Positions 37,824 to 48,981 of a stretch of 64,000 bases of DNA are shown piece by piece. Each line of letters begins with the position of its first letter. The first letter of the stretch is position 1. Both the position numbers and the translations under genes were made by a program. The DNA is from Straminergon stramineum (lineage: Eukaryota > Streptophyta > Bryopsida > Hypnales > Calliergonaceae). Location: assembly GCA_963920665.1 (NCBI GenBank), contig OY987265.1:25487001-25551000 (forward strand). The letters are read 5' to 3'. The notes beneath the pieces were generated by a model. That model was not told the origin of the DNA and ran no database searches. It saw only the letters and a list, made by a program, of their open reading frames with translations.

Positions 37824-39780
37824 GTAAACTTGCACACAAATAATCCATGTTTACAATCTTTATGTTTGAATTAAACAAAAACTGAACCCCTACAGAAGCA
37901 ATAGGCCCAAATTGAGCTTTGCTGTTTTACCATTTTTGAGTAGCTCATGCAGGAACTTTTCTTTAGTTTCATTTTATTTATTTATTGACTACCACCTGCA
38001 ATGTTCTTCATTATTTCTGGTGGTATAAAATTTCGCTCCTCCTGAAATATTGTTGTCAGTTTGATCAATTTGCATTGATCAACCCTAAACTATGTATCCT
38101 TAAAGCTTGAGGAGTTGACCTACAAGTGCAGATGCACCCACCTTCATAGTTGGTCTTTAGGAGCCGGTCATACTTTACACTAAGCAATTCAAGTTTCGCC
38201 GTACACTTAAAAAAAACTCCTCGTTGTAATTCATGTCCATTTTTCTATCAATGTTTGCCTTCATTCCCACATCCTGGAACCCACTTTCTCTTACCAATTT
38301 GAAGAAATCTGTACAATTGAATTTGAAGTTGGTGACCAGTTTCCAATTCAACAAAATTCATGCTCAAAGTTTTGGTCCTGAATTGAACTAGCTCAAGTGA
38401 TTTAATTCATTTGTGCACGTTTTAGTGCAAAATTCACCCTCTGGTTCACATTGGAGCCGTAGACATGTGTCTGTCAGTCAACCTCGACAGAAATTCTTGA
38501 AACACCGACAGTGTGGGCACACGAGATAGTTTGATGGCCGTATGAATTGAACTGGTGGTTTCTGAAAACAGCACATTTTGTTAATTTGCTTCTCAAATCC
38601 AACGCTACCCGTTGTCGAGGTAATTGGAAGAATTGGAGGTGTCACAACAGAACATTACCACATACTGCAAAAGAATCGAGATAAATGAATTCTGTCCCAG
38701 TGCAATCCCAGGACAAGTTTGAGTCATTCTTTATTTGAATTCCGTGTGAGCTTCTCATTTTTGACTGAGAAATTCATCAATTTGCCGATTGGTCATATAC
38801 TTTGCATTGGTGCAGGTTCACAAAATTGACACATTCCAAAAAGGGCTCTACTCTAGGAAGATAACTGCATGATACCCTAAGACCCACAATTACTGGACTA
38901 CGATGTACATACAATCACATAACAAGGTAGAAATATCCATCCTGTTCATTTCAGGTATGCAGTCGGAGTTGCTAAGAGCCTAGCTTCCAAGAGGTGGAGA
39001 GATTTTTTCGCACTTGTTCACCCACGTAAAAACTTGCCCCCTATTTTGGGCCATTCATTTTGTGTTTCATGGCCTCCCCTCCGTGATTCTAGATATGAAG
39101 TCAAAATTTTCACGATTCACATCAACACCTCCTCCAATCTGCGATGCAGTACCGAACCTCAAAATTAGATCAAATACAACTTTTGAATCTTTTTTCTTCG
39201 GAAAGAGACGGTGGATTCATAGAAAAACAAAGACGGAACAAACAATTAGTCCGGCTCACGCGGCCTACGAATCAACCTGGGAAAGAGACTGAGGGTCATA
39301 TAATTCCACTAATACAACTTCGCATCTTGTGCTGTAGCAATTCTTAAAACCCCTCTCCTAATGATGAAAGCCACTCGATCAACATGCAAATCACGTTTTG
39401 ATCAAGAAAAATTTCAACAAGATCTCAGTAAATTTATTTCTGGATTTGAGTAATAAATAACGTGATTATTTCACACCACATGAACAGCCTTACGCAAGCT
39501 TCCTCACGTTCACTTCAGACTCAACCTCTGTCCATGCGAATAGTCTTCTCCTTCAATCAGTCCAGAGCAAACTAAGCCTTCGGAGAGGAAATTAACCAGC
39601 AGAGTAGATAAGCAGCAGAGTTTCACGCATGAATGATGTAATCTGCTGGTTGGTGCACATGAGTACCTCATAGTTTAGTCTTCTTTCATTTGTCTAAAAT
39701 ACATTGAACTTCTTTCGGTTCCGATAAGGATTGCTATTTAGAGTTCAGTTTGGATCCCCTCCTGGTCGGGAGAGGGGGAG
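37824..39780. other. Intergenic region downstream of the U2 gene
   Basis: No protein gene is recognised. The sequence is of mixed composition without clear repeats. I could not find a convincing plant 3'-box just downstream of U2. Confidence 0.4.
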
Positions 39781-39971
39781 GACTGCGCCAGCCAAGGAGA
39801 TAGTGCAATACCAAGGCGACGCACGCGGGGCCGGGCAGCAAGCTGCCGGATGGCCCCGCTCCCGAGAAAAATTAGATTAATACCATGGGGATCGTTGACC
39901 CCCGTATCAGATATCAATCTGATAAGAACAGATGCTACACTTGATCTTAGCCAAAAGGCCGAGAAGGGTAT
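39781..39971 (-). ncRNA. U2: U2 spliceosomal snRNA, variant branch-recognition sequence
   Basis: The transcript starts ATACCCTTCTCGGCC at 39971 and is about 191 nt, close to the usual plant length of about 196. It carries CTTTTGGCTAAGATCAAGTG, TCTGTTCTTATCAG and ATATCTGATA, all near-identical to U2 of other eukaryotes. Stem IIb (GGGGGTC-AAC-GATCCCC), a likely Sm site (AATTTTTC), stem III (GGCAGC-TT-GCTGCC within GGGGCC..GGCCCC) and a stem-loop IV ending near 39783 are all present. U2 pairs with the intron branch site. The branch-binding element is GTAGCA instead of GTAGUA (C at 39934), an unusual change in the most conserved segment. The 3' end is estimated. Confidence 0.95.
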
Positions 39972-39992
39972 GCCTCCCATCCCTTCTCCTCA

Positions 39993-40002
39993 AATTTTTA
40001 TA
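39993..40002 (-). promoter_or_regulatory. TATA box of the U2 gene
   Basis: TATAAAAATT lies at about -31 to -22 from the U2 start, the normal place for plant snRNA genes. Confidence 0.85.
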
Positions 40003-40031
40003 CTCCACACACACCCTGACCCACCTCCAAT

Positions 40032-40042
40032 CCTTCTGGGAT
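40032..40042 (-). promoter_or_regulatory. Upstream sequence element (USE) of the U2 gene
   Basis: ATCCCAGAAGG at -71 to -61 matches 8 of 11 positions of the plant USE consensus RTCCCACATCG. The distance to the TATA box fits the wider spacing of RNA polymerase II snRNA genes rather than the shorter polymerase III spacing. Confidence 0.7.
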
Positions 40043-41057
40043 ATATCACGCACTAAGTTACACGCCGGTGCAATCCCACCACTCAACTCTTTGTCGCTCA
40101 AAACTGCATCGAGTCACGATTGCGTGCCACCGTTGCCCCGGCCTCTTTATTTCACAGGGGAATTCCAGTTTTACTTTCTTGCGAAGCCACTTCAGTCAGT
40201 TCCCGAACAAACGCAAATGTTGACACTTCGTATATTTCAGGTAATAGACTAATAAACAACAGCATCGATCAATGTTGTTGTTGCTGTCAAGCCAAGTTTC
40301 TGTACGCACTTGTTGGCACGGGCTTCTGTCGTCAGTTCTGTGGATCAACATTCAAGCTCTGCTTCTACGACCATGGTAAAGTAACTTAATCCGGCATGAT
40401 GGTTCCAGCCAACGACCCCTCCAATGCAGTTAACCGCAAGTTTCTTATTGAGTCGTCCAGACTCTTTCAATCGTTCTGTGTGCATAATTCTGAGGCAACC
40501 TCAATGGAGACAACACGGCATGCACTCGCTGATGAGACAATATATTCTTGGGGATACTGTAGTTTCAACTTTGATATATGCATTTGGGGACGGAGGGAGT
40601 ACCGGTATTATGAAGAAATCTCACATAGGCAGGTTGGAATCTAGCTCATAATCTATCCTAATTTTGGATGAATTATCAAGAAATTTCACAAGGTGTACAT
40701 CTTTATGTCACAATTCAACTCGCATAATATCTGCCACCATGTCCACTATAGAACAACTTTGAACATTAATATATTGTAAATTAAAGAGAATGATTTGTTT
40801 AGGTACAAAATGGTACTGAATATGAATGTCCATTGTATGGTTGTGAAATTTGTTTATATGTAGCATGACTATAGTGCTTTGATTGTTGCATTACAATGTT
40901 ATTGGAGAACTAATCGAAAATTTTAAATCATTGAAGAGTCAGTGAAGTTAAATAGATTCTGTTGTGCATGTTGTGAGAGTCCTATATTTGGCGTCTTTCT
41001 TTGATAAAGCCAGAGATTAGTGGCCAAATCTATCATGAAGGTTAGAAAATAGAATCT

Positions 41058-41591
41058 GGCAAAATTCAACAAATTGGCAATTACAGGAAACGTGGCATTG
41101 TTATGTGAACATCCACCCAATTTACTTCCCATCTTATCCACACGCCATTTTCTGTCTGAAACTTTTGGAACACGGAAATGCAACTATAATTTAACGAATA
41201 TGAGATTCAATTACTGCAATCTTCACGTTCCATAGACTTATCAGTATGGCATTGTGTGAAGAATAGTTGCCACACTGAATGAAATATCAAATTACGGACT
41301 CATCCCGCCAGGCCACTTGCGGTTGGCGGTTTTGTTATTTGCCCTTTCAGCAATGAAATTCCATTTCATTTATATCCCCCCAAAAATGAAATTATAGACT
41401 TATCAAATATGTGCTCAAGTGCACATGAACTTTTAGAAATGTAGTCCTAACATGTCATTGTGGGTTGACGAATGTTAACTTACAAATGGGACAAGGATTT
41501 GAAGGCTATACATGTGATGGGAGCTTCAAATTCTCTAGAAAACAGAGTTTTTTGAAATGAGAGATTGGCTACTCAATTGGGTGATGTGATG
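41058..41591. repeat. Segmental duplication, copy 2, with a LINE-tail insert
   Basis: Same-orientation copy of 37371-37823. The extra segment 41305-41388 is absent from copy 1, so copy 1 serves as the empty site. Copy 2 is AT-shifted at many substituted sites. Confidence 0.88.
41305..41388 (+). mobile_element. 5'-truncated LINE-tail microinsertion (84 bp)
   Basis: The insert runs from CCGCCAGGCC through GCAATGAAATTCCATTTCAT to a short A-rich end. It is flanked by AAATTACGGACTCATC (41289-41304) and AAATTATAGACTTATC (41389-41404). The undisturbed target is visible at about 37600-37620 in the paralogous copy. Confidence 0.88.
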
Positions 41592-42649
41592 TCAATTGGA
41601 TGAAGTTTGATGAATCAATTAGCGGTCAAACTTCATCCACCCATAACATTTGTTACAAAGCTCAGATAGGGTCGAATTTTATATTTCTAGGAAGGGCAAA
41701 GAATTCTCTAGAAGATTTTGCTATGAATTCCTCTTTGATATGTCTTGCACCAAAAACCACAACGACCTCATCTAATCGGCCAAACATTGTTGTGGTCGCA
41801 TTGGAAGTTAGACTTTGGTAATTTTGCACATTTGGGACTACTTAGGCATTTATAAAAGATTCATTTCTTGAAAGCCACAATGGATCACGCTTAGACACCC
41901 AAAAGTAAGAATCATTTAGTCAAACCGCAAGAATTTAGTTGTGCTCGTGATTTACTAAGGGTGGATAAACTGGTGCTTACAACTATGCGAAGCTAATTCA
42001 CCTCTAGCCACAACTCCATGAACCTTGGTGAGCTATAGTGCATGGCAAGGGGGGTTGGATGGCTCCTATGAAGTTGGAGATGCTGGATCTTTAAGTGCTC
42101 TATTAATAGAAACAACATAGAAGGATTCACAATTTGTGGACAAGGAAATTCTTCTCTATTGCCTTGACATTGTTCCTGTTTCAAATGACAATGATGCATC
42201 TGTGGATTTAGAGGATGATTGCCAACTTTGGCCAATCAAAGATGTCGATTACAGAATGAAGAAGACATCAATAGCAATGACATGCTAGATTTTGATGACA
42301 ATGTCTTCTTGAACTTGCCCTGTTGTGTTGGGAAGAAGCACAAGCGTGGACAATCGAACCTCAATGGTATGAAGGGTGAAGGAGCGTCCACTTCAAGGAA
42401 GTTGAGAAAAAATTAGGACCTCCACTGCAAGTTTTAATGTGAGTGGGTATCAAAGGAGCCATGGAGTGAGGCAATTCTCGCAGAGAATGGTGTCACACAT
42501 ATGGTGCAGTGCAAGCCATGCAAAATTGTAAGGGGGAAGTCAATCCAAGTGGCTCCAAAATGGGACACCATTTCCAAATGTAGCAACCGCAAAATTTACA
42601 AGAAATGCATAGTGTTGTACGCAATTCGCCAACCTTCTACTATCATTAA

Positions 42650-43287
42650 CCCCTAAATGCCCAAGGCACCCAAATGTGGTGTTTGGAAAACTTTGAAGTT
42701 AAGTAAAACCCAACCAAATTGCTATTATTATTAGTTTATATTTTTGGAGAATTCTTTTTGAAGTCTAGTTTTAGGATCAAAAAATTGATCTAAAAAATAA
42801 AGGATTATGATTTTTCTATTGAAGATTTTGTGCAAGGATACCCGATTTAATCTTGACTTCCCATAGTGTTGCACGCTCTTGGAAATGAGCCTCAAATACA
42901 CTAGATCTTGGAGACAAAATCACATTAGAAATTAATTTAAAAAAATCGTAGAATAGATTTTGAAAAACCATAAATTGATTGGGATTGTGCATGCTAGGCT
43001 CTATAACCTCATATTTTTTGGGTGACCAACTTTTTAGAGTTGACATGCAAAAAGTGAATTGAAAAAATTTTCATAGTTTTTACACCCTCATGATCAAACA
43101 TTATAATCTTTCAATCTATAAGTGATATTGTTATGTTTTCTTTTCCTATGTAATCTCTAATATGTCTAGTTTGAATTTGTACGATTACAATTCAAAAAAA
43201 ATTGGTACAACTTATGAAAATGTTGACTTTTTGTTCAATTTAGAGCAAATTTCAAGAAGCTCGAAATAGGCCTTGGGCATTTAGGGG
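42650..43287. mobile_element. TTAA-flanked MITE inside the hAT transposase
   Basis: The 638-bp insert has ends CCCCTAAATGCCCAAGGC and GCATTTAGGGG, with TTAA at 42646-42649 and 43288-43291. It separates the zinc-finger region of the hAT pseudogene from the catalytic region. Confidence 0.9.
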
Positions 43288-43990
43288 TTAAGCAAAACCA
43301 CAACTGCACCACAATTGAGTCTCGCACGAAACGCATTTAGTTTGCTACATTGTTCTAGTTGCTTTCAAGCAAGAGACCAATGACTGAATTTGTAGTTAGG
43401 TTTTATTTGTATCAATTCATTGGTGTTCGAGAAATACCTCTCAAACACTAGTTTGATGGCTCTAGGTGGGTGATGGTTGAGCACTTGTATGATTTTGTGA
43501 AGTAGAGGATCAAAACTTTGGTATCTAGTGCAATGTACTTGACTTTAACAACAAATGAGACTAGTGCTTGTGACAATACAAGCTTGATTGCCATCCATGC
43601 TTCTGTCATGATCAATTGGTATTGTGTGCCGTTGTTGCTAACCATCCAGAAGATGGAGAGTAACTATACAAGTGCCAACAAGTTGACAAACATGCTTATA
43701 GGAGCCTTGAACATTAGGGGGATCAGAGATTTTGAGATCTCTAAGAAACTGCTTTGTTTTGGAGCTGTCGGGGTTAGCACATTCCAAGGGTTGAAGAATG
43801 GAGTCACAACACAAATTAAGGACAAGTATACTCCCTTCTCCACCAACGTGTACTGTTGTGCACATCGTCTCAAACTCACAACGCAATTATTACCGGTGAT
43901 GCATGCAATTGATCAAGTGTTGAGGACTACACATAGCAATTTTTCACATTCTCCAAAGAAGGCAACAAACTTTCGAACATTGTTACAACA

Positions 43991-45246
43991 CACTATAAGA
44001 AACTTGAGTTTTTTTGGACGTCATAGAAAACGTAATGGGACATTAACTTTGACATGGAAGTAATCAATTGTGATGTCACCTAAAATTCGTTATAATTAAC
44101 AAGTGAAAAATGTGGATAAAAACATCTATTTTGAACTTGATTTTTTCTAACATTACAAATAACGTGGTCTTTCAAGCTCCCCTAAATGCGCCATATGGAT
44201 GCCACATGAGCGCCACATGAGCACTACATGGGCAACAACAGCCACGTGGTGTTTTTTTTCATCCAACTTGTTTGTGACGTGGCACCTAACATGGCATTTA
44301 ACATGGTGGTAGGAAAAGTGATGTGGCATCCCTTGTTAGCAAACTTTTATATTGTTAAAAAATTTTGGTGCTGCTTTTTGAGACTTCAAACTAGATGTTT
44401 TGGAAGACATCAACTGGTGCATATCCTATTTAGAAGGCAAGATCAATAAAAAATAATTATTTAAAATAAAAATAAAATGAACAAAAAATTATTGAATTAA
44501 AAATAAATTACAAGAAACTTACCATCTACCATCAAGAGATTTTTTTATGGTAAAATGAAAAAATGATTTCTTTGAAAGTTAGTGAGGATGAAGGGTAAAA
44601 CGGTCGTATTTATATCCATTCTCTGTCCATGGTGAGACAAAAGATATGGGATAATTAGAATATGGGAACTTGATCACTGTACATGTCAATGTTGTTTTAG
44701 ATGTCTACATGTTATTTCAAACATTTCCATGTTATTTTAGACATCTTAATGTTTTTGGAGACATCTTATATGAAATACAATTTTTGTTTTCCATATCCCA
44801 TATGGATTGTTTCACTTCCTACCACCCCACCTTTATAAAGACCAACTCTCTTCATCCATGATGCACATCCATCAATTTATTTTTCTTACAAATCATACCA
44901 CATGGTTGCCCTTTCCCTAAATTTTTCATATATGGTTAAAGTTTTACTATAGATTGTAGTGATTTTACTAACTTATTGGAAGTCAAAATAGAGCTACTTG
45001 TTGATATGGCAGTCTATGTTTTTTTGGACATCTCAAGAAAATATGAATATATTTTTTCTAACAACACTAAGAACATGTCCATCTACAGGGACATTTACTT
45101 GTTTTCCAACTTAGCTACTTACGTTTACCTCAACATCAAACTAAATTCACATTCCTTTGGATGTTTATCATCCAACGTAGGGTGTTTTAGATAACATGTT
45201 ACGTTTGTTGGAAACCCAACATTAGAAACGCAATTTTCTTATAGTG
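43991..45246. mobile_element. Non-autonomous CACTA (En/Spm) element
   Basis: The 1256-bp element begins CACTATAAGAAAC and ends TTTTCTTATAGTG, with 3-bp target duplications ACA (43988-43990 and 45247-45249). Removing the element and one ACA gives an uninterrupted transposase reading frame. Subterminal copies of a TTTTTTGGACATC-like motif (about 44013, 44752 and 45020) are typical of CACTA elements. No transposase is encoded within it. Confidence 0.9.
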
Positions 45247-45403
45247 ACAATTGGAGTCTAAGGGATTGAAGTTACTGAAAAATGTGAAGACTCGGTGGAT
45301 GAGTTGCCTCGATCCAATTCGAAGGTTGTTGGCTGAATACAAGTGGGTTATGGCAATGACGCATAGAGACAAGAACAATAGGATGTGGGGACAAAAGGCT
45401 CAG

Positions 45404-47164
45404 GTGAATTCAACTTTTTCGGGGGTTTCTTTTGTTGTTCTTGGAGTTCTCTTAAGAGCACTTGTAGTTCTTGAATTTCTTACTTCATTGGTTTTAGGTT
45501 TGGGGTTTTGTAAGTCTTTTGTTCACTCAAATTGATGTGCTTGAATTGCTTAAGTAATAGTCCACAAATCCAAACAATAGCATTTTGGACCCAAACATTG
45601 ATCATTTCAAACCCACACATTGAACATTTTGGATCCAAACATGAAGTACTTCGAGTAGATATCAAATTATTTTAGGGTGTTTAAATGGTGTTTGCACCAC
45701 AACTATATGTGTCTTTCACAGAGTATTGCTCCACCCCTTCAGATTATGGAAATAGTGAAATCTTGTAGTCATCTCTTCAATACATCTACAAATGGGTTTC
45801 AACATTAATTTGTTGCATAGTCATCACTCAATTTGGAAATTTGGAAATAAAAATTCTCTTTTTCCTATTAATTCCAAATCTACTTTCTAATTTGCAGGTG
45901 TTTTTAAAATAGTTTGTTCTTTGCCCCTCGAGAGGTGCTTGGCTAGTTTCTTGTTTTGTAAGAATCCTCTTAGACCTTGCTAGTCTTTTAAAGATTTTAT
46001 GCATTTACCACATACCTTGATTCATCTTTGGCTTTTGGGTAAGTACACATAGTATTTTTTGCATCGTTTTTTTAACCTCTTTTAGCATTTCCTTACCATG
46101 TCAACCTAAAACTAAATTTCCAATTGGTAGTGATTGAAATGGTTGCTTTTGGTACTAATTTAGCAGTTTAACTCAATTTGCAATTGGTAATTGGATTCAG
46201 AATTGGTTTAATTGAATTGTTATGTCTAATTGGTAGCCATTCAAGAACTACACTTTTCCATGAAACCATATGTGGGGGCATTTCGATTTGTTCTGTGCAA
46301 TTAGCCATTTTTTTGCACATTTGTTGTAGGAGTGAATGAGGTATTGTTCAAATTTAAATCATTGTGAATGAGGTATTACTAGAGGAGTTCAAAGCAAGGT
46401 AAATGTCTCCAATTCAAGTTTGAATTTGTGTGTATGTAGGATGGAGATCAAAAATTCACACTTTGTTTTGAGGGATTGGTGGTTTATTATGTTGTTTAAT
46501 GAAAAATACTTGATGTAATTAGCTTTGTCATAGTGTTAGAAGAATTTGGTGTAATTTGCTACGTTATAGTGTTAAAAAAATGTGGTGTAACTTAACTATA
46601 ATTTGGTGTAACTTCAAAATGTGGTGTAATTTCTTTAATTTGGTGTAACTGAAAAATTTGTTGTAATTTAATTGTAATTTGGTGTTACTTCGAAATTTGG
46701 CTTAATTTTAAGTGTTATTCACTATCTGAGAACACTATCATTGTGTAGATAGTTTTGTTAATATTGTCTACTTATTCAAATTTGGTTCTATCTGTTGTGC
46801 TCCCTTTCAAGAAAAGAGCGTGTTTACCTTGTAGGATGTTTTGAACAAAGTTCTTAATTTTGCTTTGAAACCTGTAAAGAATAGCTGCAAGTGTGGAATG
46901 TTGTTTTAGAATGTTGGAATTTTTTCTTTTGGATCATTATGATCATAAAAATTGAATGTAAGCAATAGGGTTTGACTTGGTAGTATATGATGAAAAGTAG
47001 TGGTCTCATTCTATTGTATTTATTTTTAGTGCTATATTTCTACAACAATAAGATGTATTCTTCATTAGTTTGTATTACATGTGTAACTAATTTCTTATGT
47101 GTTCCATACTTTGATTTGGCAAAATGGCTTAACATTGTTGGGGTTGCACTTTGGCATTTTGTAG
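45404..47164 (+). other. Intron of the hAT transposase pseudogene
   Basis: The boundaries CAG|GTGAAT and TTTGTAG|GCAAAT are phase 0 and join homologous protein segments exactly. The 1.76-kb interior includes degenerate tandem copies of a TTTGGTGTAACTT-like unit at about 46540-46700. Confidence 0.75.
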
Positions 47165-48484
47165 GCAAATTTGACCCTTTTGTTGGATATGTATGTGTTG
47201 CTTGGCATGCTGGCCCTCTTGCCTATGTTAGACGTGGTGGATACACTAATCCAATGGGCGCAGAAGAAAGATGCCTACATTTGTGATTTTGTAGAAGCAT
47301 TGTCCACTTGCCAGAGTAGCCTTTTCACGTTTTACTTGAATGCAGACAATGCATTTTGCAAGGACGAGTTCCATGCATACAATTAGGTTCTTTAGTGCTC
47401 ACATGAACAAATTCTTATGAAGTGGGATGCAAACTTGAATTTGCCATGTGAGACTCTAACATTTGTGGTGGGTGGTGAGACACTGTATCCAATGTACGAT
47501 GTTGCCATGGTACATCAAGAAAGATATGCATCAATTATATCATTTGTGCAAAATGATTGCAAAGGTTAGTCAAATCTGATTTTTTTTGAACTGTGTTGTT
47601 GCTACTTAAAACTATTGCAAATAATTAAAATTGTAACTTGTAAACTTGGCAATCAAAAACTTGTGCTAATTGGAAATTGTTAATCAATAACTTAGTAGTA
47701 AGAAAGTTCTGAATTTAAACTTGGTCATGAGTAACTCATGAATTTTCTAACTAGGCAATTAGTAACTCTTGCTAACTAGAGCTTGCTAATCAGTAACTTA
47801 CTGGCCCTAAGCTTCTGAATTTTAACTTCCTAACTAGAAACTCTTAAAGCTTTGAATGTTCATTGATGTACTTGTTGTTGCGGGGTTTTCTTTGTGTAGA
47901 TGCTGTATGAAAACTCATGGATGAAATGAAGTCTAGATTTCCCGATTACAATCTTATGGATGCATTGGGTGTTATTTACTCCTAATATTGGCTTCAAGGT
48001 GATTGTGCTGCAAGTTTCTGCAAGCACTTGGACATCATCAAGAACTTCTATGGAGAAACGAAGTGGATTGGTGAAGATGACAAAAAAAAGGTTTGTTCCT
48101 ATCATATTGGATAAGTTTCTTTTTCAATTTGAGCAACCCTTATTCAAGATAACCATGATGGCTATTGCTCATGCTACCATTGAATGTCCCTTCACATATG
48201 TTGGTTAATCCATTGACAAAGTTATGGAGGACCTTGGATGCCAATACTTCACTTGGGAAGAGCTTTGGAAAATACATTAAGCTAGCCCAAATTGCAATGG
48301 TCCATGTCTTGGCCTCTTGGGTAGTGTGGAAGATGAGAGAACCTTCTTTGCTTTCTCTTTTTTGAAAAATAGACTTGATCACCACATTGGTTTGGTTGTA
48401 GGCATGTACGAACAACCTATTTATAGCTTGCAAATTTTTTCATATGATGATTGTTTTAAATAGTGAATACTTTTTGTTGAGCAG

Positions 48485-48981
48485 CAACGTTACGCACAAC
48501 AATGCTAGCATGTAAGCCTAGAAATGAGAGCCTATAAGCCTTGAACCTAGGTGTAAGTAGATATTCTACAACTATTGAAGGTGTTTATAACATACATACT
48601 TATAATAGGAGTACCTTATAACCATGTAAGATGCTTATAACATAGGTAACTATAATATAAATATACTATAACCATAGAAGGTGCCTATAACATAGGTATT
48701 TAAAACATAAACACCCCATAATATAATTAGGCACTTATTATATAAACATCTTATAACCATGGAAGGTGCTTATAACATAGGTACTTACAACATAGACATC
48801 TATAATATGAACATCTTATAACTATGGAAGGTACCTACAACATAGACACCTAAAATTATAAACATCGTGTAACTATGAAATGTACCTATAATATAGGTAC
48901 TAATAACTTAAGAGCCTAGGCTACTAAGCTCATGGGCTCAAGATCATAGGCTCACATGCTAGCAGCCTTGGCGTTATGCAT
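48485..48981. mobile_element. Inverted-repeat element with a minisatellite core
   Basis: Ends with TGCTAGCATGTAAGCCTA (left) and TAGGCTCACATGCTAGCA (right) are near-perfect inverted repeats and extend outward into GTTACGC/GCGTTAT. Between them lie about seven degenerate copies of a 55-60-bp unit built on AAGGTGCCTATAACATAGGT, ACTTATAA and AACATCTTATAACCATGG motifs. No target duplication is obvious. Confidence 0.65.

Larger units (their letters stand above)
42230..48463 (+). pseudogene. hAT-family transposase pseudogene (ZNF862-like)
   Basis: Fragments appear in colinear order. First comes a basic stretch (about 42250-42413). A zinc-finger block with VQCKPCKIVRGKSIQVAPKW follows (about 42440-42645), then catalytic-core pieces CFGAVGVSTFQGLKNGVTTQ and AHRLKLTTQ (about 43660-43990). 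Next is LKNVKTRWMSCLDPIRRLL (45251-45403), then LLGMLALLPMLDVVDTLIQW (from 47165). Last is a dimerisation end with NPLTKLWRTLDANTSLGKSF and VVGMYEQPIYSL (to stop TAG 48461-48463). Introns are 45404-47164 and 47565-47899. A TTAA-flanked MITE (42650-43287) and a CACTA element (43991-45246) are inserted. Several in-frame stops and at least two frameshifts near 48090-48330 show it is dead. hAT transposases cut and paste DNA with 8-bp targets. I could not identify the element's own termini. Confidence 0.9.

Noticed and set aside
39738..40252. Several open frames on both strands around the U2 gene
   Set aside because: They overlap a structured RNA gene and its promoter and resemble no protein.
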